Of a stretch of 64,000 nucleotides of DNA, positions 10,601-18,383 are shown piece by piece. The notes beneath the pieces were generated by a model that was not told the origin of the DNA, ran no database searches, and saw only the letters and a list, made by a program, of their open reading frames with translations. The stretch spans positions 1-64,000 of the forward strand of contig CAIVRH010000035.1 of assembly GCA_903908285.1 (NCBI GenBank), in the 5' to 3' direction. Origin of the DNA: an uncultured candidate division Zixibacteria bacterium (GTDB lineage: Bacteria; Zixibacteria; MSB-5A5; SM1-73). The position numbers and the translations under genes are program-made. Position 1 is the first letter of the stretch; each line of letters opens with the position of its first letter.

Positions 10601-10638
10601 AACCGAAGATAAGGATCCGAACCATTTAATCCAGGAGG

Positions 10639-12747
10639 ATGGTGAACACGCGTATCAAGATCATTTGTTTTATGGTGTTTATGTTAGGTTGGGTTGTAGC
10701 AACAGACATTACGGCTCAGACCAATGTTAATTGCTCCTCAATAAATCCGAAGGATCAAACCATTGCAGCCCCACCATCCCAGGGAGAACCAGCCATTCCT
10801 ACCCGGGATGAGGTATACTCGGTACCTCGTAAACAGGTCTTATTAGAAGGTTTCACTAACCTGGGCTGAGTATTCTGTCCCTGGGCGGCAGTTGCCGAAA
10901 ACCAATTAAAAAGTGAAAAGGGTGACAGTATTGTGGTGGTGAATTATCACACCTTCGGGCCGGATACAACCGAAGCCTTCATTACCCCAGATGCCAACGG
11001 ACGCGTTTCCTACTACGGAATTGCATATGTACCCACTGCCGTTTTCAACGGAACCAAGCAGCGTGTAGGGGGTTGGAGTTATAACTATGTGGAATACCGG
11101 GATTCAGTTGATCAGCAGCTCACGGTGAATACTCCGGGTGTTCTTACCCTCAATCTTCGATATGATTCTTCTACCCGCACCGGCAAAGTCTATGCCATGT
11201 TCAATTCGGTGGATCAGATTGTGGAGTCAAACTTACATCTGCGCTATGCCATCACCGAAAGCCATATGTACTACCATTGGGGTGGCGGACAGGGAATTCC
11301 CTCCCTGGATAGTTTGCAATTCATTCAAAGGGACATGCTTCCCAGCGATACCGGAGTGGCGTTCACCATCAACCAGGGCGATACTTATGTGGACTCCCAG
11401 AGTTTTTCTATAGACCCTTCCTGGGTGGATAGCAATTGTAATGTGGTTGTCTGGGTGCAAAGTGACGTATCATCGTATTTAAAGAAGGTTCTGATCTCCG
11501 ATGAAATTCCTATATCTCCACGAGCTGAAAATCAACCGCCGACTGCTTACATTGACGACATAAGCCCTAATCCAGCCAGACCAGGAGAGAATATCACCTT
11601 CAGCGGTCATGGAGTGGATACGGACGGCTCGGTAGTTGCTTACCACTGGAGATCAAGCATAGATGGATTCTTGAGTAACCAGGCAGCATTCAGCCCGTCC
11701 GGTTTGTCAGTGGGAAGGCATACTATCTATTTCAAGGTCCAAGATGATGATAGCCTTTGGTCAAACGAGGTTACAGAAGTCCTTGAAATAGAGGGGACAG
11801 AATGCTACCCTTATCAACAACGTTATGCCATTATTGTCATGGGAGGCAATGTAACCGGCCAGTATTACCAATGGTATTGGGGGGATACTCGGGGGATGTA
11901 CCTGGAATTAATATCTATCGGTTTTACGGACAACAATATCTACTTCTTATCTTACGGTGACAGCGCTAATGCCTACCCCGAGGAAGTTGATGCAGTGAGC
12001 ACTACAGCAAATATTAGAACCGCTTATCAGTGGGCGCAAGCCCGATGCACAGCTCGCGATCTCTTATATATTTATTGGGTAGATCACGGAGATAGTATTG
12101 GGCATTTTGAAACTAACGATGGTCTCATAGCCCATGCTGAACTCGGAACGTTAATGCAACCAATTGTTGCCAAGGTGATTATTGGAGCCTATAACCCATG
12201 TTTCAGCGGGGCGGTGATCGATGATATTTCTCGTAATGGGGTAATCACGATAACATCACAGGATGCTTTTCATCCCAATTCCTGGGGATGGGCCGGGATG
12301 TGGCGTCGAGCTTTGCGCGGCGCTCCGGAAGACTCAATTGACACGAATGGAGACGGTTATATTTCCATGACCGAAGCCTACAACTGGATTGCCCCGCGTT
12401 CCCAGGCCGCCGGTGAGCATTCGATGTTCGACGACAATGGAGATGGTGTGGGCCACGAATGGGGTCAACCCGGGTATAATCCTGACGATCCTTCCGTCGA
12501 CGGATACAACGGTGTATTTTATTCTTTACACAACTGGTGCAAGTCTTTTATCCTCGGTGATCCTAATAACGATGGCTTGATAGACATTGGGGATGTGGTT
12601 TACTTAATAAATTACCTCTTCAAGAGTGGTCCCGTTCCTAATCCTTTATTAGCCGGTGATGCTAATTGTGATTCAGTAGTCGATATTGGAGATGTGGTTT
12701 ACCTGATCAACTATCTCTTTAAGAGTGGGCCGGCACCGAGTTGTTAG
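10639..12747 (+). CDS. Candidate secreted selenoprotein: Sec-Omp28/thioredoxin-like - PKD - C13 peptidase - dockerin
   Basis: The frame is open for 702 codons apart from one TGA at 10867-10869 (codon 77). Read as Sec it gives FTNLG-U-VF-CPWAA. This is in exact register with the FTGxxCxxCP active site known for Omp28-related thioredoxin-like domains, with Cys80 as the resolving residue. A cis-Pro-like VPTAVFNG follows at about 132-139. Next come a PKD domain (~298-388), a C13 legumain-like peptidase with His483 (VDHGD) and Cys521 (NPCFSGA), and two dockerin repeats (640-702). A signal peptide covers ~1-27. AGGAGG directly abuts the ATG, so GTG at 10642 could be the true start. The alternative is a nonsense mutation, but about 625 intact codons follow and the catalytic residues are preserved. 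Confidence 0.75.
10867..10869 (+). other. In-frame UGA, probable selenocysteine codon (U77)
   Basis: The UGA replaces the first Cys of a CxxC motif. There is no other stop in this frame between 10639 and 12745. UGA serves as a normal stop in other genes of the window, so genome-wide reassignment is not the explanation. Confidence 0.72.
10882..10904 (+). promoter_or_regulatory. Candidate bacterial SECIS hairpin
   Basis: The hairpin lies inside the coding region. The upper stem is CGGC/GCCG (10886-10889 with 10894-10897) with loop AGTT. An alternative upper stem is GGC/GCC with loop GGCAGTT. The lower stem is TGG/CCA (10882-10884 with 10902-10904), with an internal G opposite AAAA. The apical loop begins 17 or 20 nt after the UGA and has G in its first two positions, as bacterial SECIS rules require. 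The stem is short, and structure prediction would be decisive. Confidence 0.55.
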
Positions 12748-12760
12748 TAAAATTCGTCCC

Positions 12761-12783
12761 TGGGGTGTGCCATATGGCACACC
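12761..12783 (+). terminator. Palindromic hairpin after the selenoprotein gene
   Basis: GGGTGTGCC and GGCACACCC flank ATAT as a perfect inverted repeat just after the stop. Related hairpins (GGGGTGT...ACACCCC) follow the dockerin genes ending at 15971 and 18091. No T-run follows directly, but a second GC-rich hairpin does. Confidence 0.5.
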
Positions 12784-12796
12784 CTGCAGTCTACCG

Positions 12797-12840
12797 CCCG
12801 CCGCAAAAGCAAATCCCGCGCTTACGGCGGGTGTTTCTTA
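12797..12840 (+). terminator. Rho-independent terminator, dockerin cassette type
   Basis: Stem CCCGCCG (12797-12803) pairs with CGGCGGG (12825-12831) and is followed by TGTTTCTTA. The almost identical element at 16021-16065 follows the next dockerin gene, so the 3' flank is also repeated. Confidence 0.65.
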
Positions 12841-12944
12841 TGAGTGCTCAGATTTACTCATACGAGCATTCACCTATTAACCCGCAGTTTATTCTCCTGT
12901 TGGTTAAGCTTACCAGCTATGGAATACCAACGAGAAATGAAGAA

Positions 12945-13034
12945 AAGAACTCACCCTTAATCCCTCTCTTAAGAAGAGAGGGACTTATACACCCCTTCTC
13001 TTAGTAAGAGAAGGGGTTGGGGGATGAGTTTGAG
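12945..13034. repeat. BIME/REP-like palindromic intergenic repeat
   Basis: Two consecutive hairpins, CCCTCTCTT-AAG-AAGAGAGGG and CCCCTTCTCTT-AGT-AAGAGAAGGGG, are enclosed by outer imperfect arms (AACTCACCCTTAATCC and the GGTTGGGGGATGAGTT side). This matches the style of dispersed palindromic elements found in many bacterial genomes. Confidence 0.7.
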
Positions 13035-13068
13035 ACTATAGAGAAATAAAAAACGCTTGGATTTTTAA

Positions 13069-13490
13069 ATTCTCTGTAAGAATTCCCGTTTTGTTCAAAC
13101 TATCTATTGAGAAGAGGTTTCAAGCATAGGGGGAATAATTAATTTTAGCTTCAATCTCTTGACTTTCAACTGCTTCTGGCGTTTCGCATATGACTTTATA
13201 CCTTAAATGATTCACCTTACTCCTAAAATAGGTTTGACAGAAGAAATTAGCTAAGCATTTTCATTCTAAGAACAAAGGAAATCTCTTATTAGCCCCGGAT
13301 AGTCTTTGGGATAAGAAAAGGATTGGATATCACACCTTTTCATGTTTTTTCTGCATAGGTAGTATGAGTCAAAGTATCTCTTGAGCTTCTAATCAATTAT
13401 GATTTGAAATGAACTTGTTGAATGTTTGCATTATGAAATGTATAGTAAAATACATTTCTAATCATTTTGACAATTTTCAAATCGGAGGTG
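13069..13490 (+). repeat. Upstream regulatory repeat, copy 2
   Basis: It is closely similar to copy 3 (16098-16516) and less so to copy 1. Shared blocks include TTGTTCAAACT, TCTCTTGACTTTCAACTGCT, ACCTTAAATGATTCACCTTA, TTTGACAG, GAACAAAGGAAATCTCTTA and a terminal ribosome-binding-site-like CGGAGGT or TGGAGGT before a very short ORF. Confidence 0.8.
13234..13261 (+). promoter_or_regulatory. Candidate promoter in upstream repeat copy 2
   Basis: TTGACA (13234-13239), a 16-bp spacer and CATTTT (13256-13261). The -10 is weak, but position and spacing are conserved with copies 1 and 3. Confidence 0.4.
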
Positions 13491-13494
13491 AGCA

Positions 13495-13551
13495 ATGATG
13501 AAAGCCATTGTCTTTGAAAAGAAACCTGTTTCGCTTGGAATTTGCTCATAG
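13495..13551 (+). CDS. Possible 18-codon leader peptide
   Basis: An ATG preceded by CGGAGGTGAGCA opens an 18-codon frame (MMKAIVFEKKPVSLGICS), ending 41 bp before the dockerin gene. The matching spot in copy 3 (16514) has only ATG-ATA-TAA, and the region before 18384 has ATG-AAA-AAG-CCT-TAA. The peptide sequence is therefore not conserved. If real, the start signal may matter more than the product. Confidence 0.3.
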   Translation: MMKAIVFEKKPVSLGICS

Positions 13552-13592
13552 CTTGAGCACCGGCCAATTTTAACGGCAAAAAGGAGGTCATT

Positions 13593-15971
13593 ATGCTAAA
13601 AAAAGAAACAGTTAGGAAGATTCGATGTATAGCGCTATTAGTTGTTTCCTATATGCTTTTCGGATCATGGATTACCTATGCATCAACCAGAGTCTTGGTT
13701 GACGGGCTTCATGGAACTTCTTACATACCACAGGGTTTTGGATATCCTGACTCAATTGATCTGCAGGCTCAATTTCCAGAATATCAGTTTGATTACCTGA
13801 CTTCCGATGATTTCCCCATCGAGGAAGTTATAGATTCAGGCTCTATTTCCATTCCGGAGACAACCATAGTCTTCACCGTTCCCGCAGGTGTAGAGATGCT
13901 CTATTTCCGATTTCGGTTTGAAGGGGTCCCGTCGGATCAATTGCCTTTCATCGGTATCAAAAATCCTAATGGGCAGAATGTGGAAAGCATCTCCTATGGC
14001 TCTGCTCATATAGAGAATCCCATGGCTGGGAATTGGACCATTGAATACTCCAGTTGGGAAGTGCTCACATCGCGCTATGAGATTGGCATTGGTCCCCATT
14101 TCTTTAACACCACCCTACTTACGGATTACGACGTTTTGATACGGATCTGGGATGATACCTGGGCTTTTTTCAAGGGTTGGCTCCCAGATTACAGCCAGCA
14201 AGAGATGTATACCATTAACGAATTTTTGACTGCGGGAGGTGGTTTGTTGGCGGTCAGAGAAAGCTGGGGATCCATAGTTTTGAAGCCGGTGCTTCGTCTT
14301 TACTCGAATGAAAACGTCAGCGTTGACTTATCTTTAGACTTTCCCGGAGTACCGTTCTACGCTAAGCCCGAAACAAAGCAGGAGTACTTTTCAGACTTCA
14401 CCCGTATGAGTTGGGATAACATCTATGTGGATCCATCTCAACCCGCCGAGATACTTTATGAAGGCAAGCTACTTCGTCCGCTTAAGCATCTGACGGTCGA
14501 TATTGTTGGTACAAAAGCCAGCATTCTTAATAACTCAGATCATTTCCTATACGATATACACTTATTCCAGTATCTGGGCAAAGATTCCTACTGCTATGGC
14601 TATATCAATAACATTGGACCGCATGAGAATCGTCCGTTGGATATTAATCAACGATTTTCCACGCGGGAGCTTAACCACTACCTTCACCAACAACTGATCC
14701 TAGAGGGAATACTGTCGGGATTAACCGAGGAGGAGTCGGTCGAGTTCTTCAATAAATACCACTGGGTCAAGAGGTACCTGGACCGGTCAGCCGAAGTAGG
14801 CGGATTCTGGGGCATATATAGATTTTGCACGGACGTTTACGATGACCTGATTCCTCTTAGAACTTCTCTTGGATCTGAAAGCAGAGTGAGAACAATGTGG
14901 GTAGTACTGAAGAACATACCATCAAACGAGAGCGGGTATGACGTTGAGACGATTAGTTCACCACGGTTGAACTCTTACCAGATGGATAACGCGAGTAACC
15001 AGAAGCTGGTCCTGCATGAGTATGGCGTGATTGAGGAAGATTATGGGGATTTCTGGAAAGGAAGCAAAGAAGGCGACTTTTTTGACTTTCATTTCTACGA
15101 CGATTACTTGCTGGATGAAACGAATAATGGCGGAGCACCTTGGTTTCCCATATTTCATAGCTGGGGGAGCAGCGCACTGGCTCAAGCACTTCGATCTGGA
15201 GTCAACCAGGTGCAGGCAAGAGCCTCAGCTCCAATGACCTCTTATTTCCAGCACCAGGAAGAGATTCTAATTGGCGATCAAGACACACACTGTGATAATC
15301 TTCCGCAGTTTCCTCCCGGCAGTTTTCCGGCAGTGGCTATGGGCAAGTTGTATCTGGGAGGAAGGGTTATCGGCATAAACGATTCCCAGATTTTGACTGA
15401 TCAGCTGGATAACCTGCAATTTATAAGGAATTGTATAAGCTGGCTGGAAGCTGGAGCAACCGGAGATGGACCTGATATCGACGTAGTGCCAGACGAATTT
15501 CATATTTACATGTCTTTTGGCGATTCTTTAGAAAAAACCATGAAAATTTTCAATCATGGGGACTCAGCTTTAATCTTCGAAATCACACCGCCTCAGGTTG
15601 ACTGGTTGACCATATCTCCACTTTCTGGGGAAGTGTCACCAACTGATAGTTTGTCGCTCTTTCTAACGTTGAATACCGTGAACCATTTACCTTCAGAGAG
15701 TTTGGAGACCTCCTTAATAATAGGGAGCAATGATCCAAATGAGCCACAAATTGCGGTCCCGGTAAAGGTCATCATCATCGGCGACGCCAACGGAGATGGC
15801 GTAATAGATGTTGGCGATGTGGTTTATCTAATAAACTATCTGTATAAGAACGATTCTGCCCCTAATCCTTTACAAGCTGGAGATGCTAGTTGTAACGGAG
15901 TCGTTGATGTGGGAGACGTGATTTATCTGATCAACTATCTATACAAGGGAGGACCGGCTCCAATCTGTTAG
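13593..15971 (+). CDS. Secreted dockerin protein with Ig-like C-terminal region
   Basis: This 792-residue exported protein has a signal peptide (~1-30). The N-terminal half is not recognised with confidence: it starts with RVLVDGLHGT and has a stretch with ITDYDVLIRIWD-like and GGGLLAVRE features that recall a glutamine-amidotransferase-like fold (weak). Residues ~630-730 look like an Ig-like/choice-of-anchor domain of the type with WLTISPLSGEVSP. The last ~62 residues are two dockerin-like repeats (GDANGDGVIDVGDVVYLINY and GDASCNGVVDVGDVIYLINY). Ca-binding Asp/Asn positions are present in the first; the second has Ser-Cys-Asn in place of the usual NxD. RBS AAGGAGG is well placed before the ATG. 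No catalytic function can be assigned. Confidence 0.75.
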   Translation: MLKKETVRKIRCIALLVVSYMLFGSWITYASTRVLVDGLHGTSYIPQGFGYPDSIDLQAQFPEYQFDYLTSDDFPIEEVIDSGSISIPETTIVFTVPAGVEMLYFRFRFEGVPSDQLPFIGIKNPNGQNVESISYGSAHIENPMAGNWTIEYSSWEVLTSRYEIGIGPHFFNTTLLTDYDVLIRIWDDTWAFFKGWLPDYSQQEMYTINEFLTAGGGLLAVRESWGSIVLKPVLRLYSNENVSVDLSLDFPGVPFYAKPETKQEYFSDFTRMSWDNIYVDPSQPAEILYEGKLLRPLKHLTVDIVGTKASILNNSDHFLYDIHLFQYLGKDSYCYGYINNIGPHENRPLDINQRFSTRELNHYLHQQLILEGILSGLTEEESVEFFNKYHWVKRYLDRSAEVGGFWGIYRFCTDVYDDLIPLRTSLGSESRVRTMWVVLKNIPSNESGYDVETISSPRLNSYQMDNASNQKLVLHEYGVIEEDYGDFWKGSKEGDFFDFHFYDDYLLDETNNGGAPWFPIFHSWGSSALAQALRSGVNQVQARASAPMTSYFQHQEEILIGDQDTHCDNLPQFPPGSFPAVAMGKLYLGGRVIGINDSQILTDQLDNLQFIRNCISWLEAGATGDGPDIDVVPDEFHIYMSFGDSLEKTMKIFNHGDSALIFEITPPQVDWLTISPLSGEVSPTDSLSLFLTLNTVNHLPSESLETSLIIGSNDPNEPQIAVPVKVIIIGDANGDGVIDVGDVVYLINYLYKNDSAPNPLQAGDASCNGVVDVGDVIYLINYLYKGGPAPIC

Positions 15972-15986
15972 CAAAATATGTCCGCA

Positions 15987-16065
15987 GGGGTGTCCTATAC
16001 GGTACACCCCGCAATCTACCGCCCGCCGCAAAAGCAAATCCCGCGCTTACGGCGGGCGTTTTTAT
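15987..16065 (+). terminator. Double hairpin terminator of the 13593 gene
   Basis: First hairpin GGGGTGT...ACACCCC, then GCCCGCCG (16021-16028) pairing with CGGCGGGC (16050-16057), followed by GTTTTTATT. It is almost identical to the element at 12797-12840. Confidence 0.75.
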
Positions 16066-16097
16066 TAATATGCATAAGCACTCATACAAGAATATAC

Positions 16098-16516
16098 ATT
16101 CTTTGTTAAAATTCACGTTTTGTTCAAACTAACTATTGAGAAGAGAAATTAGGTTCAGAGCGCTTGATTTATTTTAGCCTCAATCTCTTGACTTTCAACT
16201 GCTTCTGTCGTTTCGCCGATGGCTTTATACCTTAAATGATTCACCTTACTCCAAAAATAGGTTTGACAGGAGAAATTAGCTAAGTATTTTCATCCTAAGA
16301 ACAAAGGAAATCTCTTATTAAGCTTCACTAGTCTTTGGGATAAGCAAAGGATTGGATAACGCACCTTTTCATGTTATTTTGCTTTCACAGTTTTATCAGA
16401 AAATCTCTGAAGCTTCTAGTTATTTGTGTTTTGAAAAAACTTCCTGATACTATGAATTCCATAGTCAATTATATATCAAATTATTTTAACCATTTCCAAA
16501 ATGGAGGTTAACAATG
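16098..16516 (+). repeat. Upstream regulatory repeat, copy 3
   Basis: This is the third copy, very close to copy 2, and begins about 580 bp before its gene. It contains the conserved TTGActtTCAA inverted repeat. It ends with ATGGAGGTTAACAATG, which opens a two-codon minigene (ATG-ATA-TAA) whose stop overlaps another short ATG frame of four codons. Confidence 0.8.
16263..16290 (+). promoter_or_regulatory. Candidate promoter in upstream repeat copy 3
   Basis: TTGACA (16263-16268), a 16-bp spacer and TATTTT (16285-16290), at the same place as in copies 1 and 2. Confidence 0.45.
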
Positions 16517-16678
16517 ATATAATGTATTACCTTTAAAAATTCGGTTACGGGGTATATGTTTAATCTTCTTTTTGAAAGGAGCGAAAGATCAAATTGAGAT
16601 AGTCTTAGGAAAAACAGTTTAACGAGTAACGGCGTAATGATGTGCAGATTGCAAAACCATCCATCATGGGAGGAATAA

Positions 16679-18091
16679 ATGGCTAGATTATCAGAAAACT
16701 CACGGAAGCAGGTCGCATTTCCCAAACCTGCTGGCTCTCAGACGAGAAGAACGCTCTTATGGCTTGTATTGTTGTTAACATGCACCGTACTCCTCCCTTT
16801 GAGTTCAGCAGTTGGGCAAATCTTCACACTTTGTTCAACAGATGATGCGTACATCATTCACGGCAGCCCGGACTATAACACAGGTACCGAGCCAGCGCTT
16901 ATAATCAGAAACGATTATGGAATTGGTGGCACATCAGGATGGGGAACTGATGCACTAATAAAGTTCGACCTGTCGCAGTATGCTAATCAGACGATCACTT
17001 CGGCAAAGTTGAAGCTGCGCTACTACGCCTGGTACGACAATGATCCAGCCGGTCGGGTTCTCAAACTGTTCCGCAATATATCTGATTGGGATGAGTTTAC
17101 TGTTATATGGAATAATCAACCCGGCCATGCTTCACTACCAACATCCAGTTGTGCAGTCCCCGCAGCAACAGAAACCTGGATGGAGTGGGATGTAACAACA
17201 GATGTGCAAGCCATGCTTCTGGGAAGCATCTCCAACTATGGCTGGCACTTGCTCGACGATAATTACTGGGGTCAGCCTGACATCCCATCAATCCGTTTCA
17301 GATCAAAGGAATTTGACACAACCTATTGTCCGAAGCTGGAAATCGTCGTTGTTAAGCAGACCCTTTATCCAACAGATGATGCGTACATCATTCACGGCAG
17401 CCCGGACTATAACACAGGTACCGAGCCAGCGCTTATAATCAGGAACGATTATGGAATTGGTGGCACATCAGGATGGGGAACTGATGTACTAATAAAGTTC
17501 GACCTGTCGCAGTATGCTAATCAGACGATCACTTCGGCAAAGTTGAAGCTGCGCTACTACGAATGGCACGACAATGATCCCGCCGGTCGGGTTCTTAAGC
17601 TGTTCAGCAATACGGCTGACTGGGACGAGCTGACTGTTACATGGAATAATCAACCCGGCCATGCTTCACTACCAACATCCAGTTGTGCAGTCCCCGCAGC
17701 AACGGAAACTTGGATGGAGTGGGATGTGACAACAGATGTGCAAGCCATGCTTCTGGGAAGCATCTCCAACTATGGCTGGCACTTGCTCGACGATAATTAC
17801 TGGGGACAGCCTGACATCCCATCAATCCGTTTCAGATCAAAGGAATACGGAACATACAGCCCGCGGCTGGATATTGATGTCGTTTCATATATCCCTGGTG
17901 ACGCCTCTGGTGATGGTGTAGTAGATATTGGTGATGTTGTTTACTTAATAAACTACCTCTTTAAAAGCGGTCCTGCCCCTTATCCTTTAATAGCTGGTGA
18001 TGCTAATTGTGACGGAGTCGTTGATGTGGGAGATGTTATTTACTTGATCAACTACTTGTTCAAGGGAGGACCAGTACCGAGCTGTAAGTAA
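16679..18091 (+). CDS. Secreted protein with two DNRLRE/CBM96-like domains and dockerin
   Basis: This 470-residue protein has an N-terminal basic stretch and a hydrophobic segment (~25-46) that acts as a signal peptide. Two nearly identical ~178-residue beta-domains follow (from ~53 and ~231), each opening with DDAYIIHGSPDYNTGTEP and containing ALIKFDLS, TWNNQPG and WHLLDD. This pattern fits the DNRLRE/CBM96-like carbohydrate-binding family. The C-terminus is a dockerin pair (~408-470). The protein therefore looks like a binding or scaffolding component without an enzyme domain. RBS GGGAGGAATAA is strong. The domains arose by a recent in-gene duplication (see the repeat entry). Confidence 0.82.
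   Translation: MARLSENSRKQVAFPKPAGSQTRRTLLWLVLLLTCTVLLPLSSAVGQIFTLCSTDDAYIIHGSPDYNTGTEPALIIRNDYGIGGTSGWGTDALIKFDLSQYANQTITSAKLKLRYYAWYDNDPAGRVLKLFRNISDWDEFTVIWNNQPGHASLPTSSCAVPAATETWMEWDVTTDVQAMLLGSISNYGWHLLDDNYWGQPDIPSIRFRSKEFDTTYCPKLEIVVVKQTLYPTDDAYIIHGSPDYNTGTEPALIIRNDYGIGGTSGWGTDVLIKFDLSQYANQTITSAKLKLRYYEWHDNDPAGRVLKLFSNTADWDELTVTWNNQPGHASLPTSSCAVPAATETWMEWDVTTDVQAMLLGSISNYGWHLLDDNYWGQPDIPSIRFRSKEYGTYSPRLDIDVVSYIPGDASGDGVVDIGDVVYLINYLFKSGPAPYPLIAGDANCDGVVDVGDVIYLINYLFKGGPVPSCK
16838..17846 (+). repeat. 534-bp in-frame tandem duplication
   Basis: The segments 16841-17312 and 17375-17846 differ at about 21 of 472 positions by my count (roughly 95% identity), with a period of exactly 534 bp (178 codons). 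The linker parts between units are diverged, which suggests the domain body is under strong constraint or gene conversion. Confidence 0.95.
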
Positions 18092-18109
18092 AATTCGTCC
18101 GCCGACCGC

Positions 18110-18230
18110 CGGGGTATACCGTATGGTACACCCCGCTGTCCACCGAAAACCCAGAAAGACCTGACCACATTTAGTCTCTCTCTCCACATTTTGGAGTGGA
18201 GGATACTAAGGGAGAGGTTTTTCTTTTAGT
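18110..18230 (+). terminator. Hairpins downstream of the DNRLRE-dockerin gene
   Basis: GGGGTATACCGTATGGTACACCCC (near-perfect palindrome) follows the stop. A second structure with a CTCCAC/GTGGAG stem and an AGGGAGAGG segment runs into TTTTTCTTTTAG. The second is the likelier rho-independent terminator. Confidence 0.5.
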
Positions 18231-18295
18231 AAGTGTATTATGTTAATAACCATGGCTAGTTTATCCTTCATTCTGTTTATTATTAAGGAGGCGTT

Positions 18296-18310
18296 ATGAA
18301 AAAGCCTTAA
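18296..18310 (+). other. Four-codon minigene before the FG-GAP dockerin gene
   Basis: TAAGGAGGCGTT places a strong ribosome-binding site before ATG-AAA-AAG-CCT-TAA. It resembles the very short frames opened by strong sites at 13495 and 16514. It may be a relic of a gene start or a translational leader. Confidence 0.25.
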
Positions 18311-18383
18311 CCGATCGGGGATAAGAGTCTTTTGGATAGATTCTCTATCATATAGCAATCCCACCAAAATGGAGGTAAAGGAG

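Larger units (their letters stand above)
10018..10638. other. Intergenic region with dockerin-gene upstream repeat, copy 1
   Basis: This is a divergent spacer between the histidine kinase and the candidate selenoprotein gene. From about 10291 it carries the first of three related noncoding segments that precede dockerin genes (others from 13069 and 16098). Shared blocks are CTCTGTAAGAATTC, TCTCTTGACTTTCAACTGCT, a TTGACA box at 10456 and GGGATAA near 10531. No gene is seen. Confidence 0.7.

Noticed and set aside
10639-10869. Annotating the N-terminal fragment as a separate 76-residue gene
   Set aside because: The same frame continues without another stop, no start or ribosome-binding site is seen downstream until an internal GTG/ATG inside the thioredoxin-like domain, and the active site is split by exactly one codon.
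10639-12747. A reassigned genetic code (UGA as Trp or Gly) to explain the internal UGA
   Set aside because: UGA is the natural stop of several other genes here (for example 27379-27381 and 47981-47983), and only this one internal UGA is needed.
12945-13034. The palindrome as an insertion-sequence end
   Set aside because: No transposase gene, target duplication or second end is present nearby; a REP/BIME-like element fits better.
10291-13490. The upstream repeats as a known riboswitch
   Set aside because: No conserved core of a known class was recognised by eye. They may still have structure, but no class can be named.
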